From the NCBI RefSeq assembly GCF_030867145.1, contig NC_134415.1:15726417-15790416 (forward strand): a DNA stretch of 64,000 bases, in the 5' to 3' direction. The notes beneath the pieces were generated by a model. That model had not been told where the DNA came from, searched no databases, and saw nothing but the letters and a program-made list of their open reading frames with translations. Source of the stretch: Opisthocomus hoazin. Its lineage: Eukaryota > Chordata > Aves > Opisthocomiformes > Opisthocomidae. Made by a program: the position numbers and the translations under genes. Positions 25,701-38,400 of this stretch are shown one piece after another. How positions within the stretch are numbered: position 1 is the stretch's first letter; the number at the start of each line of letters is the position of its first letter.

Positions 25701-28700
25701 GGCAGGTTCCCCCAAAACTGTCTTTGTAGGAAAAAGATCTCAAAGGCTTGACAGTTCCTAGACAGTTTTCTATACTGTTTTCATTTCAGAAGACATGTTC
25801 AGCTGCAGGAGTGAGGATTAGGAGGACAGACACACAGCCAAGGAAACCTTGTTTAACTCCTCCATAAGAGAAGAACCAGCTCCATGTGCTCCTGCCCACT
25901 GCACACAGGGCTGCACACAGCTGCTCTCCTGCTTCACCACCTGTGCTGAGCATGCCATGAAGTACAGAGAGATCTTAGTTGAGGCTGAGAGACACATCTG
26001 CACTGCTCTGCTGCAAGATTCCTGGGTGCCAGGGCAGTGAGGGTACCTAATATTGAAATGCTGTATTTCAACACTCAACCCTAAGGTCTTGGGATATCTC
26101 CAGAGTGCTTGGGGGAACGTAGCAGCATTTGCAGTAGCTCCTGGTGCCGTTGGGAATGGCGCATTTCCCAGCTCAGAGCCTGCAGCCCTCCTGGAAAGGC
26201 TCCTCTAATGCTTGACAGTGATTTGTCTGCACCACCCACATATGGCAACCCTTCTACGTGGTTCTGCATCTGCAGTGTTCATACCTTTATCCCTCATCTT
26301 AGAGTCAAAAGGAAGGGAGGACTCATACAGGCCAAAGACCAGACCTGCAGGCTAACAGCCTCCCACATTCCTCCCAGTTTTGCAACTGCTAGAATGCCTA
26401 GGATTTTTTGAAAATGTTTAATTTATGATTAGAAGCAAAGAAATCTCTGTTTCAGCTTTTCCCTAATCAAAGTGACTGAACTTCTTCTGTCAAAAATAGC
26501 CCTCTGGAAGTATGAAAGTTTCTGTTTCTGTCCATTTTATAGTGCATAGTTTGTAAGAAAATTCTGCAGTAGCAAAAAGCATGGTGTTGTCCAGAAGCTC
26601 AGCCCATTAATAATGCACAAAGATGCACTGTATTCTGCCAGGCAAAAACATCAGACAAGCTGGAAGCCAGTACGGAAATATTTAATGAATTTTTCAGTAG
26701 AAATGCCAGCTACTGTATTTCATTAAAAGGGAGGAGGATTTTAAACTGAATAACACATAGGTTTTGTGAAGTGTGGGTAACATAATTTACAATGAAAATA
26801 ATTTGGGTTTGGGTTGTAGTAGTCACTGAAGCTAAATTGCTATTGAAAAAAATGAACTCATTTTCACATATGGCAGCTCAGAAAACCTCTAGAGAACGTT
26901 TAATATATGATTTTTCTTAAATTTAGATACATGTGCTCAGATCATATTCTTGTTTTATATAAAACTCAAGTAAAAACGTGGGAAGTTTGGTATTATTAAG
27001 GAGGAAAGGGTATATTTGTTTGAGTTTTCCTTCCTTGAATGGATTTGAGAAGACACTGTACTTCAGCTAGGAAGAGCCGCTGAGAGCTTTTCTAATCTTT
27101 GGCAGTAGCAAGAGATACAGAGAAACTGACCCAACACTGTAAGTGAGTTACAACAGTAATCCGAGTCGAGTTATAAACTGTACTGGGTTGCATGTATTGC
27201 CATCGAAGAGATACTGTTCAGAACAGCAGAGATGAAATCTATGGGAATTCCTTGGGTTGATCAGATCCCTTGGTAATCAGTAGGAAGTGATGACAAGATG
27301 CTACCAAGCCAAAAGAGACATATTTCATGTCTGTTTTCCACCACTGGAAGTGACCAAACAATGGAGCGCAGTGGCTATTGGAGTTACAGAGCCAGATAGG
27401 TTTGGCTTTTAGAGGATTTAGGACATGTCTTTAGAACTTGATCTCCAAATTCTACCTGCACCTCTGCACGTACACCCACAAATACACCTTGAAATGTGCT
27501 TGTGAAAGCAGTCATATATACCCATATGAAAGACTTCTCAGTAATATGTGGGATGATGCTGGCTGCATGATATGATTTAAGTCATATAGCCAAGTGGTCT
27601 AACATTACACTGAAAAACAGTGTATACATTTCTTACTAGAGGCAAGTGTCTCTAAAATGGAGGACAATTTTCTTTTCATGGATTCAATGGTATCATACCT
27701 GTTACAGTGCAAGCTGAGCGTACCTTTTAGTTTTAATGTGCATTCTTCTGTTACGTCTCAAATAGATACACTTCTGGGTGCAAAATATGAGTGTGATCCT
27801 CTTGAAGATGACTTTAGTCCCTCTTCATTTCTCTCAGCATTTGTTACATGTTTTGGTCTTCGGGAAAAATTACTCTTTAAAACTGTATGAAAGGCAAAAG
27901 TTATAGTTCCAGGTTAACATGTGTCAAACTGATTTGTCTACAAAAATGAAGTAGGCATATGGAGTAAAGGAAGAGGATTTCCAGGCAACCAAAAGTCATG
28001 ATAACTGAGTGACTTATGGTGTTATACAATCTTAGCGGCACTAATGCACTGCAAGATAAAATCCCACCCTTCCCTGTCTCAGGAAATGCATATTACACGT
28101 GCTTCACAATCTCTGTCTGATTTAATGCTGATATTGTAAAGTGCTCTGTAATCTACATCCAGGCTCCAACTGTACTTTAGGAGTACCATCAAGGAAATTA
28201 GCATTAATTAGATAGAGGAAAGATGAAAGACTCTAGGAAGCATTTAGGACCCAGTAATCATGTTTCCTAACGAGAGAGACTGAGTGTGGTCAAATAAAGC
28301 TGCCGAGTGATTAGGTCAGAGGTTTCCTGCCTTGCAGGGGCCAAATGCCGTGAAAAACACCGAGCAGTCAGAGCTAAAAGGGAAGGGCAGCTCCACACTT
28401 GCTATTTCCATCTGAACCTGTTCCCCCTTCCTCCCCTGCCTCTCCTTACCATAGCTGCTGCTGTGGGCTATGAACCAGAAGCACCTGATCTGGCCCATCC
28501 TCCTGGCATTCCTTGGAGAAATGCTTCGGTCACGCTTAATCTCTGAGGGGTCCCAAACCTGGAAAGTAAACAGTAGAAGACTGAAATAATTGCTTTTACT
28601 GGGGTTGTGTTCTAATGGTTTAAACTGCAGTATTTCATTGTACTTAGTCCAGCTGCAGCTACTGGGCTATACGTAGCGGTACGGAATGGTGAACAAACTG

Positions 28701-29445
28701 AGCGGCAGTTCCCCAGAGCTGTGACTGCACAAGAGAGGAAGTACACATGTACATGAAACAAGGCTTTTGTCATGTAATTCTGTGGATTGTGCCTGCAGAG
28801 GTATACAAGCTCTCCTGTCACCACAGAAATTATCAGCAAGCTGGGTGTCTCCTGCAAGAAAGGACTCCAAGGTTTAGTGAGGGTCAGGGGAAGGCAGTAG
28901 ACCAGCAGTTATGTTGAGAGCAGAAGAAAGGAGAAAAATAACATTTGCAGACTTTGAGATGGCTTGTGTGAAGTAAGTATCTCCTGCTCAATGCAATTGA
29001 CCTGAGCTGGAGATTTGTCTGAACGAAGAAAAGAGGCAGGGGTTTGGCTTTCAGGGCTCTGCCTCGGCGTTGGTTCCCAAAGCGTCCCTCCAGCATCTGT
29101 AAAGCTATTGCATTTCTGGCGTGCGGTGTCAAGTGAGGAAGGTGGAGGTAAGTTTGTGCTGTAGAGGTGTTATGTGCCTTGCTTTCATAGTCTTTGTTTT
29201 CTAGAGTTTTCATTTGGAGCAATGCAATATACTCCATCTGCCTTACCATGTGAGCCGCAGGAGAACGCTGCAGTCTGAGAATAAGAGTCTGAGGATTCAC
29301 GTCCAGAGCCCCACATCGCTTGTGGAACCACTTCCACTTGCCTGTAAGCGAATGTAAATGCTGAACTTCTTACAGGTAATCTGATCGACCCAAATTGCTC
29401 CATGCATAAAATGGAAGTCACTGCCATGTCAGAGAGTGTTATGAG
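19760..29445. other. Intergenic DNA without supported genes
   Basis: AT-rich, with only short or conflicting open frames (the longest is 163 codons at 24468-24959, plus). A 12-base C-run is at 25519-25530. I see no splice-flanked exon, tRNA, snoRNA or CR1 fragment. Confidence 0.5.
25519..25530 (+). repeat. Poly-C run of 12 after a CGA/CGACGAC stretch
   Basis: Twelve consecutive C preceded by CCTCCGACGACGACA and followed by GGGAGAG. This simple sequence could differ in length between reads or alleles. Confidence 0.95.
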
Positions 29446-29495
29446 GATAACTGATAATCAGTAAATAATCAATTGATAATTAGTGGATAATCAAG
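29446..29495 (+). repeat. Degenerate GATAAT-rich short repeats
   Basis: Four GATA cores (29446, 29453, 29475, 29486) lie in about 45 bases, in a degenerate series of GATAAT(C/T)A(G/A)T-like units with TAAT homeobox-type cores. This may be a short decayed tandem repeat or a cluster of factor-binding motifs. The sequence alone cannot decide between them. Confidence 0.55.
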
Positions 29496-30424
29496 TGCGC
29501 TTTGAATCAAAAAATGCTGAGTATTATTATCAGTATTTACCTTTTCAGGAGGATATGACTTAGCCATCAATTTCGAACAGTTCACATAACTATATAATTT
29601 GATTTTAATATTTTAATAAAATTTTCATTCTGATTCTATTAGATGAAATTAAAAGAGCCCTCTAGTGGACACAGTTTTGTCTAACAACAAGAATGTGCCC
29701 AACTTTGGCACCAGTCTCCAGAAATTTAAAATCTGTTCCCGTTACAATTTGAAGATCCGCTTCCTCCCACACTGTGTGTGGGTGAAGTTAAAACACTGAG
29801 GCTGATGTCGGGCACACATCTGGGGCAACGCCTCTGATTCTGGGTGGATTCAGTGGCATTCAGTGGGGCTCAGCTGAGGGATGGGGTTTTAGGGGTACTT
29901 TAGCTATTTGCGGGCTTGCAATTTTAGATCTGTATGAATGGCTGTGACATGGTGGGTGATGTGTGCGTACCAGCGTCAGCACAGAGTCCTCTCCAAATCT
30001 GTAGTAGTCAGCCTCCATGGCTCCTTGTACAACTTCTCAGTGAACAGTAGATGTGATGGACAGGCTGTTTTGTACTCTTATGCTTTATTATGTCTTGTGT
30101 AACATATTGATGTCCACGTGTTGACAAACACTTTCAGCCAGCAGAAATTGGTATCAGCTATTGCTGGAGGAAGGGGTCTTGCCCTGGCCTGAGCTGCTAA
30201 TGCCCTTGCCCTGATTATCCCCTACTGGGTGCCAATACACGTGCTTGGGCAGCCACAGGGTGAGCTGGAGAATTGATCTGGCTGAAAAACAATTACATTG
30301 GCATAAGCAAAGCCTCTCCACCCCCAGAAGCGGGTACATGAATCTGGGATGAGCAGAAGGGGAAGGACAGCTGTGGCAACTTGAAACATTTGTTCAGCTA
30401 GAGCTGAAAAGATGTGGGTCAAAT

Positions 30425-31097
30425 ATGGAAAGTAGCTCAGCTGCAAATATCACAGGGCTCTTTGAACGCCCATTTAACCTGCTGAGAGCCATTATTAGAC
30501 AGCTTCAGGTAGAAGAAGCTCAGCTGGAGCGGAATAAAGCAGCCCAGTCTGCTCCCCACATAACAACCAGCGTAACTAAGAAAAGGCAACAGGTGATAGT
30601 AGTAGGCAACTCTCTTTGGAGAGGAATAGAGGTGCCCATTTGCCCATTTGCCATTGGGACGCACTCTCTGGAGAGGTGTGTCAGGGGCTGGTATCAGGGA
30701 CATCACCAAGAGACTACCAAACCTCATACAGTCCACTGACTATTAACCACTGCTGCTGTTTCACATGGGCACCAGTGATACAGCCAGGAGCAGTCTGAGG
30801 AGTATCAAGAAAGATTACAGAGCCCTGGGAGTGGTGGTAAGGGACTCTGGAGCCCAGGTAGTTTTTTCATCAATCCTCCTGGTCAAAGGGAAGGGGTTGG
30901 AAAGGGCCAGTCAAATCTGGCAAATCAACAAATGGTTACAGGACTGGTGCCACATCCAGGGTTCAGCCACTTAGACCATGGGACTCGCTTTGAGAAACCT
31001 GGTCTAATGGGGGGCTGATGGGTGCCATCTGTCAGAGAAGGGGAAGAGCATCTTTGGTCATAGGTTTGCCAAGCTAGTGAAGAGGGCTTTAAACTAA
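30425..31097 (+). pseudogene. CR1 ORF1 remnant (GDSL/SGNH esterase-like), inactivated
   Basis: CR1 ORF1 encodes an RNA-binding protein with an SGNH/GDSL-type esterase domain. The nucleophile block is visible at about 30596-30625 as VIVVGNSLWRG, with Asn in place of the usual Asp of GDSL. The next block (HMGTSDTARSSLRSIK, near 30762) is followed by YRALGVVVRDSGAQVVFSSI. The catalytic Asp-x-x-His block, DGCHLSEKGKSIFG, begins at 31017. The protein end (...KRALN, stop at 31095) matches the family. These blocks lie in more than one reading frame, so the copy is broken by frameshifts and stops and cannot make the protein. Confidence 0.85.
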
Positions 31098-31260
31098 AGT
31101 TCCTGGGAGAGGGGAACCTCAATCCATCCCACTCCTACCAGTTTGATGCCAGTACCAGCAATAAATCCTGGAGAAGTATCACAAATCAGCAGAAGAGCAC
31201 CTGAAGAGCAGCGCAAAAGAACTTCAGCCACTCCAGCCAGTAAGTCAGCTCCATCGGGGG

Positions 31261-31435
31261 CCCAACTTAAATGCCTCTATGCAAAAGCATGTAGCATGGG
31301 GAATAAATGGGAGGAACTAGAGATGTGAGCACACCTGCAGAACTATGATCTTATTGGCATCATGGAGACATGGTGAGATGGCTTCTATGACTGGAGTGTT
31401 GGAATGGAAGGATACAGGCTTTTTGGGCAGGACAG
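31261..31435 (+). pseudogene. CR1 ORF2 endonuclease N-terminus remnant
   Basis: Begins with LKCLYAKACSMGNKWEELE, the opening of the CR1 ORF2 apurinic-like endonuclease domain (usually N-A-R-S-M near the start). After an in-frame TGA it continues as [11 protein letters not shown], which carries the conserved Glu of the E-T-W motif. A second in-frame TGA follows the W, then about 20 more codons end at FGQDRP, where the copy is cut off. Only about the first 55 residues of ORF2 are present in this orientation. Confidence 0.82.
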
Positions 31436-31436
31436 G

Positions 31437-32493
31437 CCCCCTTCAGGTACTGGAAGGCTGCTATAGGGTCTCCCCGAAGCCTTCTCTTCTCCAGGCTCAA
31501 TAGCCCCAACTCTCTCAGCCTTTCCTCATGGGAGGCGTGCTCCAGCCCTCAGATCACTTTTGTGGCCTCCTTTGGACCCGCTGTGACAGCTCCATGTCCT
31601 TCTTGTGCTGGGGCCTCCAGAGCTGGATGCAGGACTCCAGGTGGAGTCTCACCAGAGCAGAGCAGAGGGACAGAATCCCCTCCCTCGCCCTGCTGGCCAT
31701 GCTTCTTTTGATGCAGCCCAGGATACAGTTGGCCTTCTGGGCCACGTTGGTGGCTCATGTCAAGTTTTTCATCCACCAGTACCCCCAAGTACTTCTCGGC
31801 AGGGCTGCTCTCAATCCTTTCATCCCCCAGCCTGTATTTGTGCTTGGGATTGTGCTGACACATGTGCAGGACCTTGCACTTGGCCTTGTTGAACCTCATG
31901 AGGTTCACACAGGCCCACTTCTCGAGCTTGTCCAGGTCCCTCTGGATGGCATCCCATCCTTCTGGTGTGTGAGCTGCACCATACAGCTTGGTGTCATCTG
32001 CAAACTTGCTGAGGGTGCACTCGATCTTGCTGTCTGTGTCATTGATGAAAATGTTAAAGAGCACCGGTCTCAGTACAGACCCCTGAGGGACACCACTCAT
32101 CACTGGCATCCACTTGGACATTCAGCCATTGACCACTACCCTCTGGCTGCAACCTTCCAACCAATTCCTTAGCCACCAAACAGTCCACCCATCAAATCCA
32201 TATTTCTCCAATTTAGAGAAGAGGATGTTGCTGGGGACTGTGTAGAAGGCTTTACAGAAGTCCCGATAGATCACATCCATAGCTCTTCCCCTCTCCACTG
32301 ATCTAGTCACGCCATCACAGAGAGCCACTAGGTTGGTCAGGCAGGACTTGTCATTGGCGAAGCCATGCTGGCTGTCTCCAGTCACCTCCCTGTCCTCCAT
32401 GGGCCTTAGCCCATGCTGAAAGTCGCACTGATTTTGGTCTATCAGAAGAAGAATGTAGCCAGCTGTTTCCCCATGTATTTGTCCATAATTCAT
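31437..32493 (-). mobile_element. CR1 LINE, 3' half (reverse transcriptase to 3' region), minus strand
   Basis: Reading from 32493 down, this is the central and C-terminal part of CR1 ORF2 followed by the start of the 3' non-coding region (the 'ccttcaggtactggaagg' block, at 31439 on the plus strand). The terminal ~350 bases of a normal CR1, including the octamer tail, are missing. The element instead abuts the 5' part of a plus-strand CR1. The identity to typical CR1 coding sequence looks high enough to suggest a fairly recent family member. Confidence 0.9.
31549..32493 (-). pseudogene. CR1 ORF2 reverse transcriptase remnant
   Basis: The fragment starts within the fingers/palm region: [19 protein letters not shown] and [19 protein letters not shown] are typical RT motifs. 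It continues with SGVPQGSVL and the catalytic FADD at about 31993-32004 on the minus strand, then [19 protein letters not shown] and the [19 protein letters not shown] block. A single in-frame TGA separates the two parts at 32122-32124, just after VVVNG. A frameshift near 31745-31755 moves the last 60 or so residues ([20 protein letters not shown]...) to another frame. The N-terminal endonuclease is absent. It is non-functional. Confidence 0.9.
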
Positions 32494-35400
32494 GTTAAAT
32501 GTGCCTGAAATGTGGAGACTGTGATAATGTGCAACTCGTACCCCATATTGAATATGTTTTGAGTACAGAGTTTACTCAAATTAGTAGACTGTGCAGTACT
32601 GTTCACATCCACACTTGAGTCACTGTATTTTTCAAAATTGAATGGTTTACCAATGTTTGTATATAACATAAAGGTACCCCAAACATTTGTGTTTCTGAAC
32701 TATACACAGTATTAGAAATCCTAGCTTAACCCTCTGCCTATTTTCATGCTAAGCACGGTGTATACACTATTCTAAACATAATGAGCTGGAAATTTAAGAT
32801 AGACTATTTTGCTATTTAATTCTTATTTCAGTCCACTATTCATTCCTCATGCAGATTTCCTCACTGTGCTTTTAAGTATATGCAAAAATGTGGTATCTAT
32901 ACTTAAAATGACAAACTTCTTTTTGCAAACTAGATGTTGCTTTTGTGACAGTTGCTCAAGCCCTTTGTAGCCAGAATACTACATCTTTCCCCCTACATCC
33001 CTTTTAATGTCCTTATATATAGCTGGCAGAGGAGGAAAGCTGGAAAAATTTGAACAATGTTACAATGGCAGTACAGCTGCCAACATAGCCTTTCTGTCTA
33101 AGTCCTAGGATATTTACTATATATTGTAAAAAACCTAGTTCCTGTAATTCTGCACTGCAAAGAGCATGAACACATGGTACTATTAAATAAGTTGTAAAGA
33201 AAGACAAGACATAAAAAAAAGGAAAAAGAGTACAACATTTACTGATTTTTTAATGTGGTGATCTGCAGGCTGACCAGCAGGCTTGACTCCCATTTTGCAA
33301 AATGTTGGGACTGGCAAGGCTAAATGCAGCATCTAGCTTATGTTTAAACAGCATTTAATCTTCATAGTATCTATTGCTAATATGTGTATCTGTAAATAGA
33401 CACCATATTCATGAGAAAACTTGCACTGATTAATTTAATGCACACATGGAATGATCCTCACGTAGAAATAATTTTGAGTAAAACAGCACAGAAACTGACG
33501 ATACGTCAGAGAGATCTGCTGAATGTCGAGGGACAGAGTGGGCTTTTAAGAAGAATGAAATACAATACCATGTGCTGATTTTAGAGCAAGGTATGACACA
33601 GACTAGGTAGGAGGTCACACAGAGTGTATCTAACATTTAGGAATAAAACCAGCATCAACATTTTTTTACTTAAAATCTTATGATTTTAGGGGAAACTATC
33701 TTGTTATTTTTGGATGCCTGAGTTCTGCAATTGCATGAAATAAACGGCATGGTAGAACAGCTCCTGATAAAATTTTAATTGGTATGATCTTTCTGCTATT
33801 CTAACTTTTTTATAGATCCCGAAGTAGCTTAGTTGGGAAGAGAGCTGGTGTGTTATAAATGCAGTTATTATTTTAAATGAAATATTTTAGTCAAACAAAC
33901 TGACCAAATTCTTTAGGACTTATAATCTTGGCAAAATATGATTGTTTATCCCTGTTCCTATATTATATTATTTCTGGAAAAGGATGGATAGGGAATCCTT
34001 TCTTGACTGAAAATTCAGAATGAAAGAGTTAATGAAGCAAAACCATGTAATGAGCGCAAACACAATCACGATTAAAAGATACACATATATTTGACAAGCT
34101 CACATATATGGAAATGACACCAGCAGCCCTATCTAAGTACAATCTATCCCATACCTCCATAAGCAAAGGACATTGCACAACCCAGTATGCAGGGTGCTTT
34201 TTTTTGTTCAACTCTAGCTCACCAAGCACCAGACAAGCACATCTTTGGCAATGAGAAAGCCACGGGGCAGCGTGTGCATTTTGCATAGAGGGCTGCATTC
34301 CATTCATGCACTGAAATTAAATCTAATTGGAAACTGGAGTTCCTCAGGGCAAGAACCGTAACTTCTAATTACCAAAGGTAAAAGATAAACTGGAAAAAAA
34401 AAATAGTCTTTCAGATATGGCTAAAATTATGATGTGAGTCTTAGAAATATTTATCTTTCCTTCCATAAGTGAACATTCTTCTGGTAACTTGGAGTTTTTC
34501 TTGGAATGTTATTGCTGTTTCACAATGATCTAAGGCTTTATTTGTAGTCTTGGTGCTGCTTATATAATTACATAAATCTAAAAAAAAAAAAGTCTGATTA
34601 TTCTAAATTCCAGTTAAAATGAGTCAATTGAAAAAGGAACTATCCCTCAATGTTTCAGCTACACTTCAGAGGGTTTTATATTCATGCGCTCAGCGGTCTG
34701 CAGAATGAATGATCTTGTCATAGGAGGTCATCGCGAGTTCTTTAAAATCCCAAATATAATTAAATGTCTAATATGTGTTCACAAATATATTAAACCACAA
34801 AAGGCAGCAGTGTCCAAAAACTCTGGTAGTCCTGAAAAAACCCTAGAGCTGGGCCAAATGAGAAATGAGATTATCTATCTCCACTGAGAGCTTGTCTTTA
34901 TGAAAACACTCAAGAAAGCCAAGGCTAATTAACTGAAAGTACGGAATTATAGTTGATTAAATAGCTATTCTTGTGCAGTTGAGGACAGGACCAGCTGAAC
35001 TCTGCACAGAGGCTTTATCTCTGTGTCGCACCACCATACATACCTCTGGGATTTCCTAGACCTACTGCCCCTCCACAGAGTAATTCTGCAACACCAGTCC
35101 AGTAATTAAAGCTGATTCTTCCTATAAGTGTCACACTGATTGCACAGGTCCAAGGTGGCTGTATAATGCACGTGGGGTATATCCCATGCTTGCCAAAGCA
35201 CCAGGCATTCTGCGAGTGAGGTATACATCCGTGTCGTGTGTCCACACTCTGTGGTTATCTAGGACCTCTGTATACAAGCCAGGTCTAAAACTGTCAGCTC
35301 GTGTGTCACTACAGGGCATATGGAAAACAGCATCTGACCTTTCACAAAGAACTAGCCTCTAGGAAGGCTGAAAATCCCAGACAAATATAGAAAGTGATCA

Positions 35401-38400
35401 AAATTTGCCCAGGCAAGATTTCCAGGCAGGAAGAGGGCACATACTGGGAAACAGAAAGTGAACAAGCCAGGGAACATGCCAGGAATGGCAGTTTTGCTGT
35501 ATCATTCACAGCTGTTAATGAATGCTATTGCTGTTGTAAAGTGTGTAAATATAAATTTTAAAAGTCCTTCTGCAGAAGCGTATCTTCCCACTGACTAATC
35601 AAATAACGTAATCAAAAGTCTGTATTATATTATATATTAATGACTAGAGCTGGATCAAACTCAATTCAGATTCATTGCACAATTTTCCATGTTTCCAGTT
35701 CACTTTTTTCTGTTGCTCAGGTCGGATAAGTCTTATTGAAGACATAAAACCATAATTTAGGATTAAAGGAGAGCTTGGGAGGAACGGGATAAGACGTGCT
35801 GAGAAATTCTCTCAGTAGTTGTTCATAATGAAAACGAAACGCCTTATGAGATACATGATTAAAAAACCAAAACATTTTAAAAATGCACAGCATTTAAAAG
35901 CAAACAATTTTCAATACTTTAAGTGTAATGTGTTGCCAACAGAACAAGCTGGATTTTGTAGGCAGGATCTTTTGCAGAGCACAGTGGATCTGACTCTAAA
36001 CTTTTCCAGGTGACAAACTGAGTAACCATAGCTCTCATCTTCTGCACATCCTCTTCCCTATGATCCGCAAGAAACTCTTGTAGGTGAGAAGTCCCTACGC
36101 TTTTGGCTAGCTGCCCATCTCAGGATGTTCACTTTCTCCTTCACTGTAGCCCAGAGGCAAAAATGGCAAAAAAAAAGTGTAGGAAAACATTCCAGACAGC
36201 TCTTCGTACTGGATCCTGCTCACTAGTGCATTGTTGCATTTGGACTGCCACAAAAGGAAACCAAGGCAGAAAGTTAAAGCAGATCAGAAATCATTGTATT
36301 TCCATACTATAATATGTGCTGCCATGAGGAGCCTTTGGAGGCTCCTTTGGAGAAAACATTCTCCCTCTAGTAGGAATTTGCTGAATGTTGAATGTCTCCC
36401 TGCTAATTTTGAATATCCGGGGCAAGAAATGTGCACCTGTGGATCCCGATATGCAGCTGGAGCAACATTCCAGCAGGCTCCTGCAATGACTCATCAGCTC
36501 TGATCCAGTTCACCCCTCCAATTAATGAAAACAATAATACCTTCAAAGTCCAGTTTTAAGCCTTTCATCTAGAACCTCCTGGCCATTGCGAAAAAATAAT
36601 TACTTCTTCTGATGCACATGGAGATTCAGGACGTTTTACAGAGAACACTATGGAAGTATATTCATCCTCACTTAAAAGTTGATTTTCGAGTCAGTGCCTT
36701 AGCTTAGTAAGCTATATTAAGGACTTGCTTTTGAACAAAAAGTACAATGTTATACAATTAGTGCAGACTCTTTGATTTCCTCTTTGATTCATGAATTTAT
36801 GAACCTATCCAAATATAAGATAGAAGAAAATCTAAACATATATGTTGTAGAAAAGAAAATAGGAATTAAGCAATCACTGTCAGGCTAAGCTTTTGGTTTG
36901 CGCTTTCTTCTTCAAACTAAACTATGAAAAAACATAGGACAGACATGAACACTACGTCTTTTCTTACAAATATCTCAGATCCAGCTATTATCACTGATGT
37001 TTTCACATAGCTCCCCTGATACCTGTGGAGCTTCCTTCTGATTTGCACTGTGCTTACTGAGAGCAGAATCAGCCCCTTGAAAGATCATAATTTTATCAGA
37101 ATTTGGCCTGACAGTGTACCCCTTTTCTCCTTACCTAATAGTAACAAATAGGAGCTCTGGGTAGAGGCCTCAAGCACCAGACTTTTAATTTGGAGGATGA
37201 TGAAGTGGTGAATTATCTCAGCCCTTCCCCTCCATTAATTAAGCAATACAAAATGCTGCATTATTTGATCATGCCATTTTCTTTGAGACCTACCTTATCT
37301 AAATGAATACTAATAGTCACCATTTGGTTGCTGGCAAAAAGCGTATTAGCAAAAGGCACAGTTACTATTGGAGTCTGTTGTCCCACAAAATCATGTGAAA
37401 TTATCTTTTCACCCTTTGGAACTTGGAAAAGCAAATACAGTGAAAACATAGGATGTGGCTGAACTGTGAGGAGGAACAAGCAGCCCGGATGAAAGTTACA
37501 CAACTATTGGTTAACTGCAGAGACAGTTAAAAGAAAGCACCTAAATCTGTGCAGTCAGCCGCAGATTTAATCCGGCCCATGCTTTCCCTTCGAGGTACCC
37601 ATGGCAAGGCCTCGCAGCAGCTGATGAGACTATGGGTTTCTGCCAAACCCACCCCCATCTCTGCAGCAAATCCCTAGTTTTGCTCCTGGCAGATCCTTAC
37701 CCCATGGCAAGAAAGGCACCAGCACCCGAGGGGGACTCTTGTCCTGCTCGGAACACCCTAGGGCTGCACACCATCAGTGCAAGGAGTCCTCGAGCCACAA
37801 GCAGTTAGTGACCTATTCCTGCCTTCCCACCGTCCCACACTCGCCAATCTGCCCCTAATTACAGGTAACGACTGTGGACAGAGAGAAAGGCTGATTCCTA
37901 GAGGGTCATCACTGCTGGAAGGTCAAGAAGCACCATACAGCTGCTGTGAAAAGAGCTTGGATGTGAGATGCAAACAAGGGTGAGGTGTGGCTCATGTTTT
38001 GAACCTAGAGAGGGGTGGCTCTCATGGTCAAACCAAACCATCGCTGTGGAACCAGCCTCAGGCCTGTCTAAGCTGGTGGATCCAGAAGCACTTCCGATCC
38101 CCTGGGTGAGGGCAGCCCAGCCACTTCCCAGCTGCTTACTGGAGGGAAAGTCAGGCACATGCTGCCTCCTCCCTGCCCGGGTTTCTGCTGGAAGCAACAC
38201 GGCAATTGAGCAGAGAGCTGCCATGTGCTCAGGGCAAGTCCTTGACAGAGCCATGAGGAGGCCAAGATCCTTGCTGCATACCAGAGTAGTCATCTGCCCT
38301 CAGCCTGGACACAGCCTGGGTGTGCCAGCTGCATCTACTAGGGATACCTGTGTTCCACAGGGAACGGGAAAGATCCTTGAAAAACAACGAGGTGAGGTTC

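Larger units (their letters stand above)
30150..31436 (+). mobile_element. CR1 LINE, 5' portion (5' region, ORF1, start of ORF2), plus strand
   Basis: Holds the upstream half of a CR1 element in plus orientation: a decayed ORF1 (30425-31097), then the start of the ORF2 endonuclease (about 31261-31435). At 31434-31437 it stops abruptly in ORF2 and joins a minus-strand CR1 segment, sharing only AGGC at the join. Most genomic CR1 copies are 5'-truncated, so a copy with its 5' part and no 3' end is atypical. The left edge is uncertain, somewhere between about 30150 and 30420, because the CR1 5' region varies between subfamilies. Confidence 0.82.

Noticed and set aside
31528..32172. 214-codon plus-strand frame
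   Set aside because: It is the antisense shadow of the CR1 reverse-transcriptase remnant on the minus strand.
30150..32493. Twin-priming as the origin of the inverted CR1
   Set aside because: The order of segments (sense 5' part, then antisense 3' part, no tail) is opposite to the twin-priming product.
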